Assembly: GCA_905372235.1 (NCBI GenBank)
Contig: CAJPOF010000010.1
Coordinates: forward strand, 1-49,371
Direction: 5' to 3'
Length of the DNA stretch: 49,371 nucleotides
From: an uncultured Treponema sp.
Lineage (GTDB): Bacteria; Spirochaetota; Spirochaetia; Treponematales; Treponemataceae
The notes beneath the pieces are model-generated. The model ran no database searches. It saw only the letters and a program-made list of their open reading frames with translations, and was not told the DNA's origin. Below, piece after piece: positions 9,901 to 16,580 of this stretch. Both the position numbers and the translations under genes were made by a program. Position 1 is the first letter of the stretch. Each line of letters opens with the position of its first letter.

Positions 9901-10303
9901 CTACGAACAAAGGCGGAGTGTTGTCTATCTCAAAAAGAGTTTCAGCCGCAACAGCCATGTCGGTGTTGTCAGTGGCTATTACAGCAACAGAATACTTCCC
10001 GTCCTTTAGAGAAGCCTTAGGAATTTTTACGCTCCATTCCGGTTTTACTTCAATATCAAATACTCTGACGTTAGAAGAATCTTCAGTATCCGTGAAGACT
10101 GCTTTTATGTTTTTTATGTAACCGTCATCCTTTGCGCTTCCTCGAAGAACAAAATCTTCCCGAATTACGGCGGCTTTTGGAGGATAGTCAACAATTACTT
10201 CCGGCGGAAGAAAGTTCGGCTTTGATCCCAAACCAATTTCACAAGAAATGACAAGCATCAAAGATACAAGACAACAAGAAAATAGAAATACCCTTTTTAA
10301 CAT
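3941..10303 (-). CDS. Giant surface or periplasmic lipoprotein with Ig-like repeats
   Basis: A 2120-aa protein with a lipoprotein signal peptide: positively charged start, hydrophobic stretch and lipobox LVISC with Cys21. ATG 10303 is preceded by a perfect AGGAGG at good spacing. The mature N-terminal two thirds looks like a string of beta-sandwich modules, with recurring phrases such as DNTPP, KDTVPP, SGSAWDD and VDNT that are typical of bacterial Ig-like or cadherin-like domains. The last 400 residues or so (around YYGHSSESYHP and HIAWYDETNDKLHYAY) contain repeated tryptophan/tyrosine strands resembling a BNR/sialidase-like beta-propeller. This suggests an extracellular binding or adhesion protein. 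I do not recognise a specific family name. It is transcribed alone, with its own terminator. Its 5' leader holds a small GC hairpin around 10321-10340 (GCCG/CGGC). Confidence 0.9.
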   Translation of the reverse strand: MLKRVFLFSCCLVSLMLVISCEIGLGSKPNFLPPEVIVDYPPKAAVIREDFVLRGSAKDDGYIKNIKAVFTDTEDSSNVRVFDIEVKPEWSVKIPKASLKDGKYSVAVIATDNTDMAVAAETLFEIDNTPPLFVVNRPSGIIKVGDPENDFDKYGAVFKVLGQAADTHNIDKIEVSIDGKNSFVRANPGFNIDVSFPYKNDGGADFLYTDEMLAFQADGKLKATIILEDAARVYDDENDFSSTHGNRTSEFFLRSDVDSILEKCSLRRIHNMISFGGLDPDAKNALENLEEHKKGGNYRFIFSLDPRVSPAFSSSIITPVEYDQLDWANTVKYTTDSISIDLKPNKDSTPLMNATHKDIKVIFYSLKSGNDKEDFKDLEKCNRTVVYDYANPPPSSANFVSSKTGENYTLSIPLKATGVTSGWKRIVVEGKDSSNLPGHEFIAADSLGNFGSASTTYYYLFEVKSLQSAPRVSVDPLKNDAQFCKGQPNVSFRVASPVSNLKKAVWFREYTDSSVPNHEELKKDHVIFDSDNPEGQFSFALTQFSLFPEGENYISIKVSNETGDDSTSFRFVKDTVPPAIGMDESTLSQNFTGKSLLIGTFNDDTSGINKDSAVFKIGTTNKNLSTLSGVTVERTSYGWSIDFSNISEFATTAYGTKDSTDIWTVPIYVSVGDKAKNTATKTFNIKIDPSGDKASARVSSPSHGETMGGTVQIVGSADIKNSNLGVKVASVEIQITGNSKNASESNDDWFARSWSSKDSVQWSGKTGSDWVVHLVDGTIGWNTKIEAENFINTGSKADVSIRVRAKNSNGVYGSWSEPVSVTLDSAVPKIDEIKISGEEYRYGDYVSGDSKYITARLYDESGIQMIRLRGNCVPGGVLEWKTSGGQITGNNFETYFEVDNTHSAGSTGFKNYKIKDNALLIKSKTNSLKDVNLTITVQDGSQFHYTTSREVYLHCDNVSPKGDFGLPLWSGYAKFSGNTVTDIDHTSGYALHKNAKVGLLIFYGDKGYKITSVSTSGKTMTIDGSVTDEKGLCVLYKQDVNVFNVGASHYSVQGFFRDDDSGVDITSIAVKIAGQAMDTSSLSIIALQGNYYRFSGSLNSSLVHDGEQVLTFSMKDLQMNAFSKTVDVQVKNKPFKVKSVTYKTDVNLDGSVQNKPAIGLVEEVSSEKFVYDENDNEHHCNIRKLSDEKFTFVSKNYSSLTLSFEPSETGPADNGYALSCDGTVLSLGTDFTVSSDKSTLTFTEAGLGKMKNKNLLTIKVTQKDRNVPSNWYTQVTVPVQVAIADEANPTASILPLYWNNKDDNSLFNNSKDSGHVEIKAGEVTELSGKVIVSGSAWDDKQLKKLEISADGTTFTASYTASTGNWAITPSSSQGGKTLSVATKYQNTSGHYVDWTLEWDTELGECGLSKNISIKATDHENKKSEPDTPPSSPAVFSEPPEAVVVQTVERLSDNSFKISKVLFVGQLVCFTKTDALTDTAYYARISKVQSVESGNYTYEVKRTRPLSTDSGIPRDCTTCKIYESKKKINTNIKFAVVPYITEVTVGESSNITGLSLRTLKGHYPCRTDKKLSVKGFNIKNDSDTVSRLCDTEAGTTTSPAVSKTAELGTTVKSGYLVTWQKGIASRNNINNNVKLYNKGNSECINNMPSPSDDFYIDVWEVSPDASAIRPADGKLSEVTMRVSPINGMLGFSFNNGTALYSMPRNSPYRISTRAVEKNWDSYKHGTFVFGSNGNAYGVASGIDKNTNRNPPVASYFSYFSESVTDAKLSNAGQNYESLATEGRFHIEHTGVKATNGNNSLIDSDRILSPSLAPINGEVCLAYYDSISRQIRFRAPEQMKRYYGHSSESYHPKRNNIGEVCEDEGKTCPRFSVFAGKDVTYANQGGGGVKVERTGHLPGDSLPRESGSYLCIATEGGSSTKVHIAWYDETNDKLHYAYTSDGTSLNPSWTRASSALDSGGKYCQIVFDGTYVHVAYQGSDNHLRYVKILNGIPSAPLVIDNYNINGSGISIDVDETGKPVIGYYASWQRQARLAYKTGSGDDDWEITVVPSAHGVPEDRINACSKYCSKAMKDTLSVGGLSSGYGAPPFGYTAYYPNKHGKPCMGYAVTVGSSTQIEISQMR

Positions 10304-10723
10304 AAAAGCCTCCTACAAAAGCTGCCGCATACGGCTCAGCATTCACCAAACATTTTTGCAATCAAGTGAATATACACGATGCCGCTAAAAAGGTGCTAGA
10401 TGCCCTGCTCAGGACAATCCATCATCCTAAATCAATTCCGCACCTCTAACCGGAACAGATTCAGGCACATGATTAGCGTGTATTTTTGAATCTTAATTTA
10501 GGTTTCGCAAAAAAGCGCAAAAACCCAATATTAGTAAAACAAAAATACATAAAATCGTGTTATTATGTTTTAAATTTGAGAATAAGTCAACGGGGAAAAA
10601 TCGGACGGTTCAAGGCGAACTAGCGACGGGAAAAACGAGTCTTGTAGACTTTCATTTTTCCTCCGCCGCTCTTACGCCATATACGATATTTATAAAAATT
10701 AGAAAACTCGATACTCGGATTAT
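10304..10723. other. Intergenic region without a recognisable gene
   Basis: 420 bases between the giant lipoprotein gene and the acyl-CoA synthetase gene. It contains the lipoprotein's leader with a GC hairpin (10321-10340), a loose A-rich hairpin around 10502-10527, and an imperfect hairpin at 10629-10661 (GGAAAAA / TTTTTCC, with AGTCT / AGACT inside) that may end the 10724 transcript. No open frame with family resemblance and no RNA gene is evident. Confidence 0.5.
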
Positions 10724-12466
10724 CTATTTTTTGTAGTTTCGTTTTACTTTTAATGTAGTTGTCATCTCAAGAGGTTTTTCAAGAACTTCGATTCTTGTAA
10801 TCCTCTGGTAAGGCTGCAGACGTTTATTAACCTTTTCCACAACAGCCTGAATTTCGACCTTTACCATGTTTTTGGAAAGCATTCCGGTATCCTCTCTGGA
10901 AATGTTCAGCCGTTTGAAAAGTTCGTCGCTTGGATAGATCAGAGCCTCAAGTTCCTCGGATTCAGTTTTCTTGTCCGCTATGTAGCCTTGGACGGTAATC
11001 TGCTGGATGTCGCCTTCCAGCTGGAACGAATCTTCAATCTCTTCAGGATACACGTTTTTTCCGCCTTCAGTTACTATCATATTCTTGCTGCGCCCCGAAA
11101 GCATGAGGTAGTTTTCCTTGTCAAGCCAGCCGAGGTCTCCCGTCTTGAACCAGCCGTCCTCGGTGAAAACCTTTGCGGTCTCTTCGGGCATTTTGTAATA
11201 CCCTTGCATGACCATCGAGCCTTTGACGAATATTTCCCCTATTCCATCCTGATTCGGTTCGTCGATTTTCATTTCCATGTAGTCCACAAAATATCGACCG
11301 ACGCTTTCTATCTTGAAATGCTCGACAGGATTCAATGCGATTATCGGGGAAGTCTCCGTTAGCCCGTACCCTTGGACAAAATCTATTCCCATCTGGTTGT
11401 AGAATTTGAAAACGCTTTTTGCAAGAGGTCCTCCTCCGCAGATTGCAATTCGTATCGTTCCTATGCTTGCCTTGTCAAGTATTGATTTGAAAAGACCTTT
11501 GAACGGACTCACGCCGAACGCCTTTTTGAAAAAATACGAGAAATTCATAAGAAATCTCAAAATTCCGTAGACAATAGGACCTTTTGCCTTCATCCCCCTG
11601 ATGATTCCGGCTGCCAGTTTATTGAACAGCATGGGAACACCAAGGAGCATAGTTATTTTTCCTTCCTTCAGTTCCTTCATCATTTTTGTGACAGCCATGC
11701 TTCTTGCAAACACGATTTCAGCACCAACAGAAATCGCCTCAAGGAATACGGCAAGCATTGTGTACGCATGATGAATCGGAAGCAGGGCGTAAAAAACGTC
11801 CGTAGGAAGAATTTGCATATGAGTTTGCGCTATGTAGGTGTCGCTAACAAGATTCCTGTGGGAAAGCATAACGCCCTTTGGAATGCCTGTCGTTCCGCTG
11901 GTAAAAAGGATTGCGGCTGTCTCGTCAATATCACAAGATTCGATTTTTTGGGTCGGTTGCGAAGGAAAATTAAAAACGTATTTTTCCCCCTGTTTGGGAT
12001 TTAGAGAATATACAGCGTACGGAGTATTTTTTTCTGCAAAATAGGAATATTTTTCATCATCCACAAAGAAAAATTTAGGCTCAGCCCTTTCAAGAAGATT
12101 ATCCAGTTCTTCAAAATGCAAGGCAAAATCAAGCGGACATACCGTCGCACCTGCATAAAGAGAAGCGATGTAAACCATAGCCCACTCCGGAGAGTTCTTT
12201 CCGGAAACGGCAATTCTATCTCCGTGCCGCACACCGTTAGCACTAAGCCAAGAGGCTATATTAAGCACGCTTTCCAAAGCCTGACTGTAAGTCCAACTTC
12301 TCTTTGCGCCGTTCTCGCCTTCAAAATCCGTGAAGCACGGTCTATCAGGAAAGCGTTTTACAGTGATATTGAACATTTCAGGAACTGTAGGCCAGTCGCC
12401 GTAAAAATCCTTTCCCTTGAAAGCATTCAAAAACGAAATCGAATCATAGGGCTTATATTTTGCCAT
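10724..12466 (-). CDS. AMP-dependent long-chain acyl-CoA synthetase (AMP-binding family)
   Basis: Predicted to activate fatty acids as acyl-adenylate and then acyl-CoA for phospholipid use; cytoplasmic or membrane-associated. The 580-aa protein has the ANL signatures in order: P-loop TSGTTGIPKGV near residue 190, the GYGLTETSP motif in the middle third, and WFKTGDLG with a following GRSKNMIV hinge. The C-terminal lid ends in TTTLKVKRNYKK, where the lysine of LKVKR is the expected adenylation lysine. ATG 12466 is supported by GGAG about 9 bases upstream. The exact acyl specificity cannot be read from sequence; an acyl-ACP synthetase or O-succinylbenzoate-CoA-ligase-like role is possible but less likely given the length and the fatty-acyl-type motifs. 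Confidence 0.92.
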   Translation of the reverse strand: MAKYKPYDSISFLNAFKGKDFYGDWPTVPEMFNITVKRFPDRPCFTDFEGENGAKRSWTYSQALESVLNIASWLSANGVRHGDRIAVSGKNSPEWAMVYIASLYAGATVCPLDFALHFEELDNLLERAEPKFFFVDDEKYSYFAEKNTPYAVYSLNPKQGEKYVFNFPSQPTQKIESCDIDETAAILFTSGTTGIPKGVMLSHRNLVSDTYIAQTHMQILPTDVFYALLPIHHAYTMLAVFLEAISVGAEIVFARSMAVTKMMKELKEGKITMLLGVPMLFNKLAAGIIRGMKAKGPIVYGILRFLMNFSYFFKKAFGVSPFKGLFKSILDKASIGTIRIAICGGGPLAKSVFKFYNQMGIDFVQGYGLTETSPIIALNPVEHFKIESVGRYFVDYMEMKIDEPNQDGIGEIFVKGSMVMQGYYKMPEETAKVFTEDGWFKTGDLGWLDKENYLMLSGRSKNMIVTEGGKNVYPEEIEDSFQLEGDIQQITVQGYIADKKTESEELEALIYPSDELFKRLNISREDTGMLSKNMVKVEIQAVVEKVNKRLQPYQRITRIEVLEKPLEMTTTLKVKRNYKK

Positions 12467-13038
12467 TTTTTTATCTCCATGATAAAACAGTAAAGCAATT
12501 ATATCACCTAAAAAACGATAATTATAGTCTTTTTTTCATTTGCCGAATCGAGTGACGGCTTTTTATATCAAGAGACCTCGCCGCCTCATCAACTATCGAG
12601 AAAAATCGACTTTCATATTAGACACAATTTGAAATCACACATTTTATGGAAAAACTTTATTGTTCAAGGCAAAACAAGCCAACGCCTGCCCCTTCACTGC
12701 CGAAGTCTTTATCTTGAAAATTGATTTACAATCAAAATCGCCGAATAAGGCAAAAGAATATGGCACTAAAGAGACGGGAGATTTTTCATCAAGCATCGGC
12801 TCAAGCCCCTTTGACTCTGCGCTGTAACCATTAAAATCAAAACCTTTATAAATTTTTATTTTTCCCGGATTTTAAACGATATTTTATCGTACCGTCAGTC
12901 TAAAACTTCAGAAGGAAAACAGTTCTTCTGAAATTTTTAGAAATTTCATCATTTTAAAGCCAAAACCGTAAAATGATGAAAATCTTTATTTTTATCGAAC
13001 AAACGAAAGCCAAGTAAAAATTGCTTTTCCGTAGATTT
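12467..13038. other. Intergenic region with two 3' hairpins
   Basis: 572 bases without a supportable gene. The end next to the 13039 gene holds two inverted repeats that may terminate that gene: TTTCATCATTTTA (12944-12956) / TAAAATGATGAAA (12969-12981), a perfect 13-bp stem, and TTCAGAAG (12907-12914) / CTTCTGAA (12925-12932). The side near 12467 has TATAAT-like boxes suitable as -10 elements for the acyl-CoA synthetase gene, but no convincing -35. Confidence 0.5.
12944..12981 (-). terminator. Probable 3' hairpin of the 13039 gene
   Basis: Perfect 13-bp AT-rich stem with a 12-base loop, 57 bases downstream of the stop codon. Only a short T-rich tract follows on the minus strand, so termination is a guess. 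Confidence 0.4.
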
Positions 13039-14067
13039 TTATTTTAGAGTGGGAGTTCCTACATTCCATGACGAAGAAGAGTTTTCCGCTTCGATTTTGA
13101 CGAAAGATTTGGCGGCGCTTATTCCGTCGGAACGGAAGGCACTCTTTACCGAACTTCCGCCTTTCCATAAACCTTGCTCAGAAAGTCTAAGCGCAAGTTT
13201 TTCTATATTTTCATTTCCCCAAGTTTCAAGTTCCGAGGGAGCATAAATCGCTCCGTCCACAAGAGTTCCATCCGCAGTATTTTCTATTACGATTACATCG
13301 GTTTTATCGCCAAGCCTTGCGCCTTCGTTCTTTACCCACAAATCCCGCACATTGTCTTTTGAATAAAAGGCGGAAGAAAGGTTTATTTTATCTTCCAGTT
13401 CGTCCACGCATCCCAACCCCTTATTCCTAAAATGAACGGCTATTAGATTTCCTTCCGACACTTCCAACGCAGGAAAGTCGTAGGCTTTTTCCTCTCCGTC
13501 GGTTGCACTCAAAATCCTCAATCCTGAAAGATTTCCAGATTTTTTTACTTTGCAAAGCACGTATTCGTTCTTGAACACGCCGTTTCCTTTTGTTTCGCCG
13601 GAATATTTCGGGTGGATTTCAACAAGCTCAAGTTTTGCGGCGTTTGCGTTAAATCCGGTGAACGGTCTGGAGAACGTAAGACTGTTTCCGAATTCGTCCG
13701 TGGCGGTTCCGGAAATGCTGTATTTTTCACCTACGACCAGACCGTCGGAAAATTCTATTCGGACAAAACATTTTTCGCCCGAATCAGGATTGTCATATTT
13801 TATGTCCTTTACGACATTTTTCGGAGAAACAGACAAAGAAGCAAGTTTCACCGAGTGAGAAAAGACCATTTCCAGATTTTTTTCGCTCTTGAGCGAAAAT
13901 TCCTCTATTACCGGAGATTCGTAGTTCGCCGGAACCAGTTGGATTCCAAGTTCCGTAACTTTGCACGAGACGGGACATACAAAAAGAATTACGAGCGAGA
14001 CAAGCATAGCCGTCTCTGCAAGCACAACCAGGATTTCCTTTCCCAAGGACTTTTTTTTCATTTCCAT
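13039..14067 (-). CDS. Lipoprotein with Ig-like and lamin-tail-like domains
   Basis: A 342-aa exported protein. The chosen ATG 14067 has GGAGG 5 bases upstream; in-frame ATGs at 14097 and 14079 lie upstream of or within that site and are less likely. The N-terminus has lysines, a long hydrophobic stretch and the lipobox-like VCPVSC. A first region (IEEFSLKSEKNLEMVFS, then KYSISGTATDEFGNSL) looks like a bacterial Ig-like fold. It is followed by ELVEIHPKYSG, KNEYVLCKVKKSGNLSGLRIL and IAVHF, which resembles the lamin-tail domain found in bacterial surface and nuclease-associated proteins. No catalytic domain is visible. The role is probably extracellular binding; the domain assignment is by pattern and not certain. 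Confidence 0.8.
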   Translation of the reverse strand: MEMKKKSLGKEILVVLAETAMLVSLVILFVCPVSCKVTELGIQLVPANYESPVIEEFSLKSEKNLEMVFSHSVKLASLSVSPKNVVKDIKYDNPDSGEKCFVRIEFSDGLVVGEKYSISGTATDEFGNSLTFSRPFTGFNANAAKLELVEIHPKYSGETKGNGVFKNEYVLCKVKKSGNLSGLRILSATDGEEKAYDFPALEVSEGNLIAVHFRNKGLGCVDELEDKINLSSAFYSKDNVRDLWVKNEGARLGDKTDVIVIENTADGTLVDGAIYAPSELETWGNENIEKLALRLSEQGLWKGGSSVKSAFRSDGISAAKSFVKIEAENSSSSWNVGTPTLK

Positions 14068-14132
14068 GTAAACCTCCATGTGAAATTTCGTTTTCAATAT
14101 TTAGTAAAAACATGAAGAAAACTGAAATGAAA

Positions 14133-14163
14133 AATAAAAAACTGCCGAATTTTAGTCCGGCAG
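14133..14163 (-). terminator. Rho-independent terminator of the DUF2259-like gene
   Basis: CTGCCG (14142-14147) and CGGCAG (14158-14163) form a 6-bp GC-rich stem followed on the minus strand by six T and more T-rich sequence, about 60 bases after the stop codon of the 14226 gene. Confidence 0.75.
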
Positions 14164-14225
14164 AAAATATGGAGGAGGTCTACTTTTAATTCTAACTATT
14201 TTTCATCGTCGAAGGACGGAGTTTT

Positions 14226-15038
14226 TTAACCATCAATAAATTCCTGCGCCTTTATGATTTGCGGAGAAGTTTTTCCGTCAGCGGAAGTCGAATTAGAATC
14301 CGAGTCTTTTTTTGGTGGCATAGAAAAATCTCCGCTCAGGACAGCAGCTTCCACCATGTATCTGATGTTCAGCCCGGTTTTGTCCCGAACCTGCTTTTCT
14401 ATGACGAACACAATTTTTCTTCCGGAAGCGTCGCACTCAATTCGTTCTATTTTATAAGCGACAACGCCGCGCCTTTTTATAGACGGAGAACCCACGTTCT
14501 GACGTGCGACAATGTTTCCGTCTTCGTCCTGTTTTTCTAGCGTGATGAAAAAAGATGACTTTGTGTTCACGCCTTCGCCTTCGAATGTCGGGACAAGTTT
14601 TATCTTGTATTTTGCCTGTTCCGCTCCGATGGAATACGTAAAATCCTTGAAGACAATTTCGTCCGTCGAGGATTTTTTTTCGTCTTCCCTGATATAAAGA
14701 ATCTGGTCCGCTTTTGCACTGGACACATTCAATTTTTCTATATAATCCGAATTTTTTGAAAGAAGTTCAGCGTATACCGCTCCGGCTTTTTTACGGGAAG
14801 TTTCTTTTGACGGCAATATCTTGAACACGCCGCCGTCCACGTAATCATTCTGTTTTATTTCGACCGTATAAAGTTCAGCCCATGCCTGAAAAGTCTTGTC
14901 AACTTTTCCATACTGAGCGAAGACAAAAAAATTTCCGTCCGCGGAAAATCCCTTGTTCACAAAGACCGCAGCATCTCCTGCATGGATAAAAAAAACAAAA
15001 GACAAGGCGAAAAGACCGGCAAGCACAAGTTTTTTCAT
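14226..15038 (-). CDS. Predicted secreted protein, DUF2259-like
   Basis: A 270-aa protein with a clear Sec signal peptide (MKKLVLAGLFALSFVFF, cleavage probably after HAGDA). The mature part has repeated beta strands, with phrases such as FSADGNFFVFAQYG, AELYTVEIKQNDYV and YKIERIECDASGRKIVFVIE. This resembles the DUF2259 predicted secreted proteins found in treponemes. The SADGNFFVFAQYG segment recalls WD40/TolB-like propeller strands. The C-terminus is polar and possibly disordered. ATG 15038 has GGGGAA upstream. Function is unknown; a periplasmic role is inferred only from the signal peptide. It is divergent from the 15128 membrane gene. Confidence 0.8.
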   Translation of the reverse strand: MKKLVLAGLFALSFVFFIHAGDAAVFVNKGFSADGNFFVFAQYGKVDKTFQAWAELYTVEIKQNDYVDGGVFKILPSKETSRKKAGAVYAELLSKNSDYIEKLNVSSAKADQILYIREDEKKSSTDEIVFKDFTYSIGAEQAKYKIKLVPTFEGEGVNTKSSFFITLEKQDEDGNIVARQNVGSPSIKRRGVVAYKIERIECDASGRKIVFVIEKQVRDKTGLNIRYMVEAAVLSGDFSMPPKKDSDSNSTSADGKTSPQIIKAQEFIDG

Positions 15039-15091
15039 AGTTCCCCCTGAAAACCTACTTCAGTTTTATTTTCGGTTTATTTTTTTATGTC

Positions 15092-15120
15092 TTTACTATT
15101 ATCTGCTTTGAAGTTAATAT
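15092..15120 (+). promoter_or_regulatory. Putative promoter of the 15128 gene, leaderless spacing
   Basis: -35-like TTTACT (15092-15097), 17-base spacer, -10-like TAATAT (15115-15120), then 7 bases to the ATG at 15128. No Shine-Dalgarno lies at a usable distance. Confidence 0.4.
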
Positions 15121-15127
15121 TTTCAAA

Positions 15128-15946
15128 ATGACAATAAGACTGAAAAATAGGCTGACTTTCGTATTAATATTCATTTCCATTGCGCTGCTCCTTTCCGCCG
15201 CAATTGCTTCCGTATTGGGGCTTTACCTTGGGAAAATCAGTTTTCCTTCCGTGAGTCCGACTTTTAGCTTTCAGGAATTTTTTATTTTCAGATACAGACC
15301 GATATGCATTTTCATCTCGGTGTTTTCGATGCTTGTCTACACGCTGGTCTTTCTTATAGCGATTGGAATACAATTCGAAAAATCCCAGTCCTCGGAAATT
15401 ATTTTTCTGATGATTTTTCTTTCAAGCTGCCTTCCGGAAGCGTTTAGGCTTCTTTTTCCGCTTGCGAATCTGTGGGAAACCGGACAGTCGCTTGCGGTGA
15501 TAGCCACAAGATTTATTCTTGCAGGAAGGATTGCCTCTTGCATGAGCCTTTTTTTCATGGCATCTTATTCAAGAACGGAATACAGGCAGTTTGTGGAGCG
15601 GAACATAATGATAATCCTTGTGGTGGCTCTTATTTTTGCAGTGGCGTACCCTGTGAACACAAACGTGATTCTTCCGGAAGGACGGCTTGAATGGGGACTT
15701 TCATATCTTGTTACAGGAACAAAAGCGGGGCTTCTTTCACTTGCGGTTTTTAGCCAGGCGCTTGAATCTTTTAAAGAAAAGGCGAGTTTCAGGCTTACAG
15801 TGGGAATTTTCCTTATAGCCGTAGGTTACAGTCTGTTACATTCCGCATACAATGTTTTTACGCTCGCTTTTGGAATCGTACCGCTCATTTTGGGAACCGT
15901 AATATACGTTAAAAAACTACACAGACAATATCTTTGGAACGACTAG
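15128..15946 (+). CDS. Polytopic membrane protein of unknown function
   Basis: A 272-aa integral membrane protein with about seven hydrophobic helices: residues about 10-35, 55-80, 88-112, 122-145, 158-176, 192-210 and 222-262. Loops are short and the C-terminus is basic (KKLHRQYLWND). I do not recognise a family motif; the overall layout resembles seven-helix bacterial sensor membrane domains, but no signalling output domain is attached. Its stop overlaps the stop of the convergent 15943 gene within the tetranucleotide CTAG. It lacks a Shine-Dalgarno and has a promoter-like pair directly before the ATG. Confidence 0.8.
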   Translation: MTIRLKNRLTFVLIFISIALLLSAAIASVLGLYLGKISFPSVSPTFSFQEFFIFRYRPICIFISVFSMLVYTLVFLIAIGIQFEKSQSSEIIFLMIFLSSCLPEAFRLLFPLANLWETGQSLAVIATRFILAGRIASCMSLFFMASYSRTEYRQFVERNIMIILVVALIFAVAYPVNTNVILPEGRLEWGLSYLVTGTKAGLLSLAVFSQALESFKEKASFRLTVGIFLIAVGYSLLHSAYNVFTLAFGIVPLILGTVIYVKKLHRQYLWND

Positions 15947-16569
15947 GCTGCCAAAAACTGGGCAATTCCGCCTATCATTACAGGTAAAACGATGTTGTCA
16001 AAATCCGTCATCGGAAGCATTTCAAGAATCATTGCAATGAATGCAAGAACAAGACTTTCCAAAGAATTTCCAAGCACCAAAAATGACGAGACAAGGACCG
16101 CGGCAAAGCACGTAAGGCTTCCGGCGGCTGTTTTTCCGTTTGTAAAAGGAATGTGAATTCTTCCGAACAGTTTTCCAAAAAGACTTGCAAGTCCGTCTCC
16201 GAATGCCAGCGCAAATATTCCTAAAGTGGCGTACTCGATTTTCCATATAGCCAACGAAATCATTATTCCCACAACAAGCGTTACAGGTCCGAGTACAAAG
16301 CGGTTTTCATCGCGTTTTCTGGCGGCGGCTTCCGTAACTTTTGAGACAAGCGGAATCCTGATTCCTTTTAGCCTGAAAAATTCCGATGCGGTATATAAAA
16401 CAAGGGAAAGCCCCAAAAACGAAAGCGTCAATGTTTTTGAAAAACTTGCAAAAAGCGGAACGAACGCACTGCAAAGATGTATCAGCTTCCTGAAGAGTTC
16501 TTTCAGTATGCTGATTCTGTATTGCCCTGCAAATGTTCTGTATAAGTCTACACCGATTCTTCTTTCCAT
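15943..16569 (-). CDS. SEC59/DGK1/VTE5-like CTP-dependent polyprenol or lipid kinase
   Basis: A 208-aa membrane protein. It has the family signatures: FRKLIHL near the start of the first membrane region, and later GDGLASLFGKLFG followed by IPFTNGKTAAGS, corresponding to the conserved GDGxAxxxG...KTxEGS nucleotide-binding segment of dolichol kinase, diacylglycerol kinase DGK1 and phytol kinase. The Glu of the usual KTxEGS is replaced by Ala-Gly. It probably phosphorylates a membrane lipid alcohol or diacylglycerol with CTP. ATG 16569 follows the stop of the 16581 gene by 11 bases, and its AGGA lies inside that gap, so it is likely co-transcribed as the last gene of the group starting at 23590. 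Confidence 0.85.
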   Translation of the reverse strand: MERRIGVDLYRTFAGQYRISILKELFRKLIHLCSAFVPLFASFSKTLTLSFLGLSLVLYTASEFFRLKGIRIPLVSKVTEAAARKRDENRFVLGPVTLVVGIMISLAIWKIEYATLGIFALAFGDGLASLFGKLFGRIHIPFTNGKTAAGSLTCFAAVLVSSFLVLGNSLESLVLAFIAMILEMLPMTDFDNIVLPVMIGGIAQFLAA

Positions 16570-16580
16570 TCAGAGCATTC

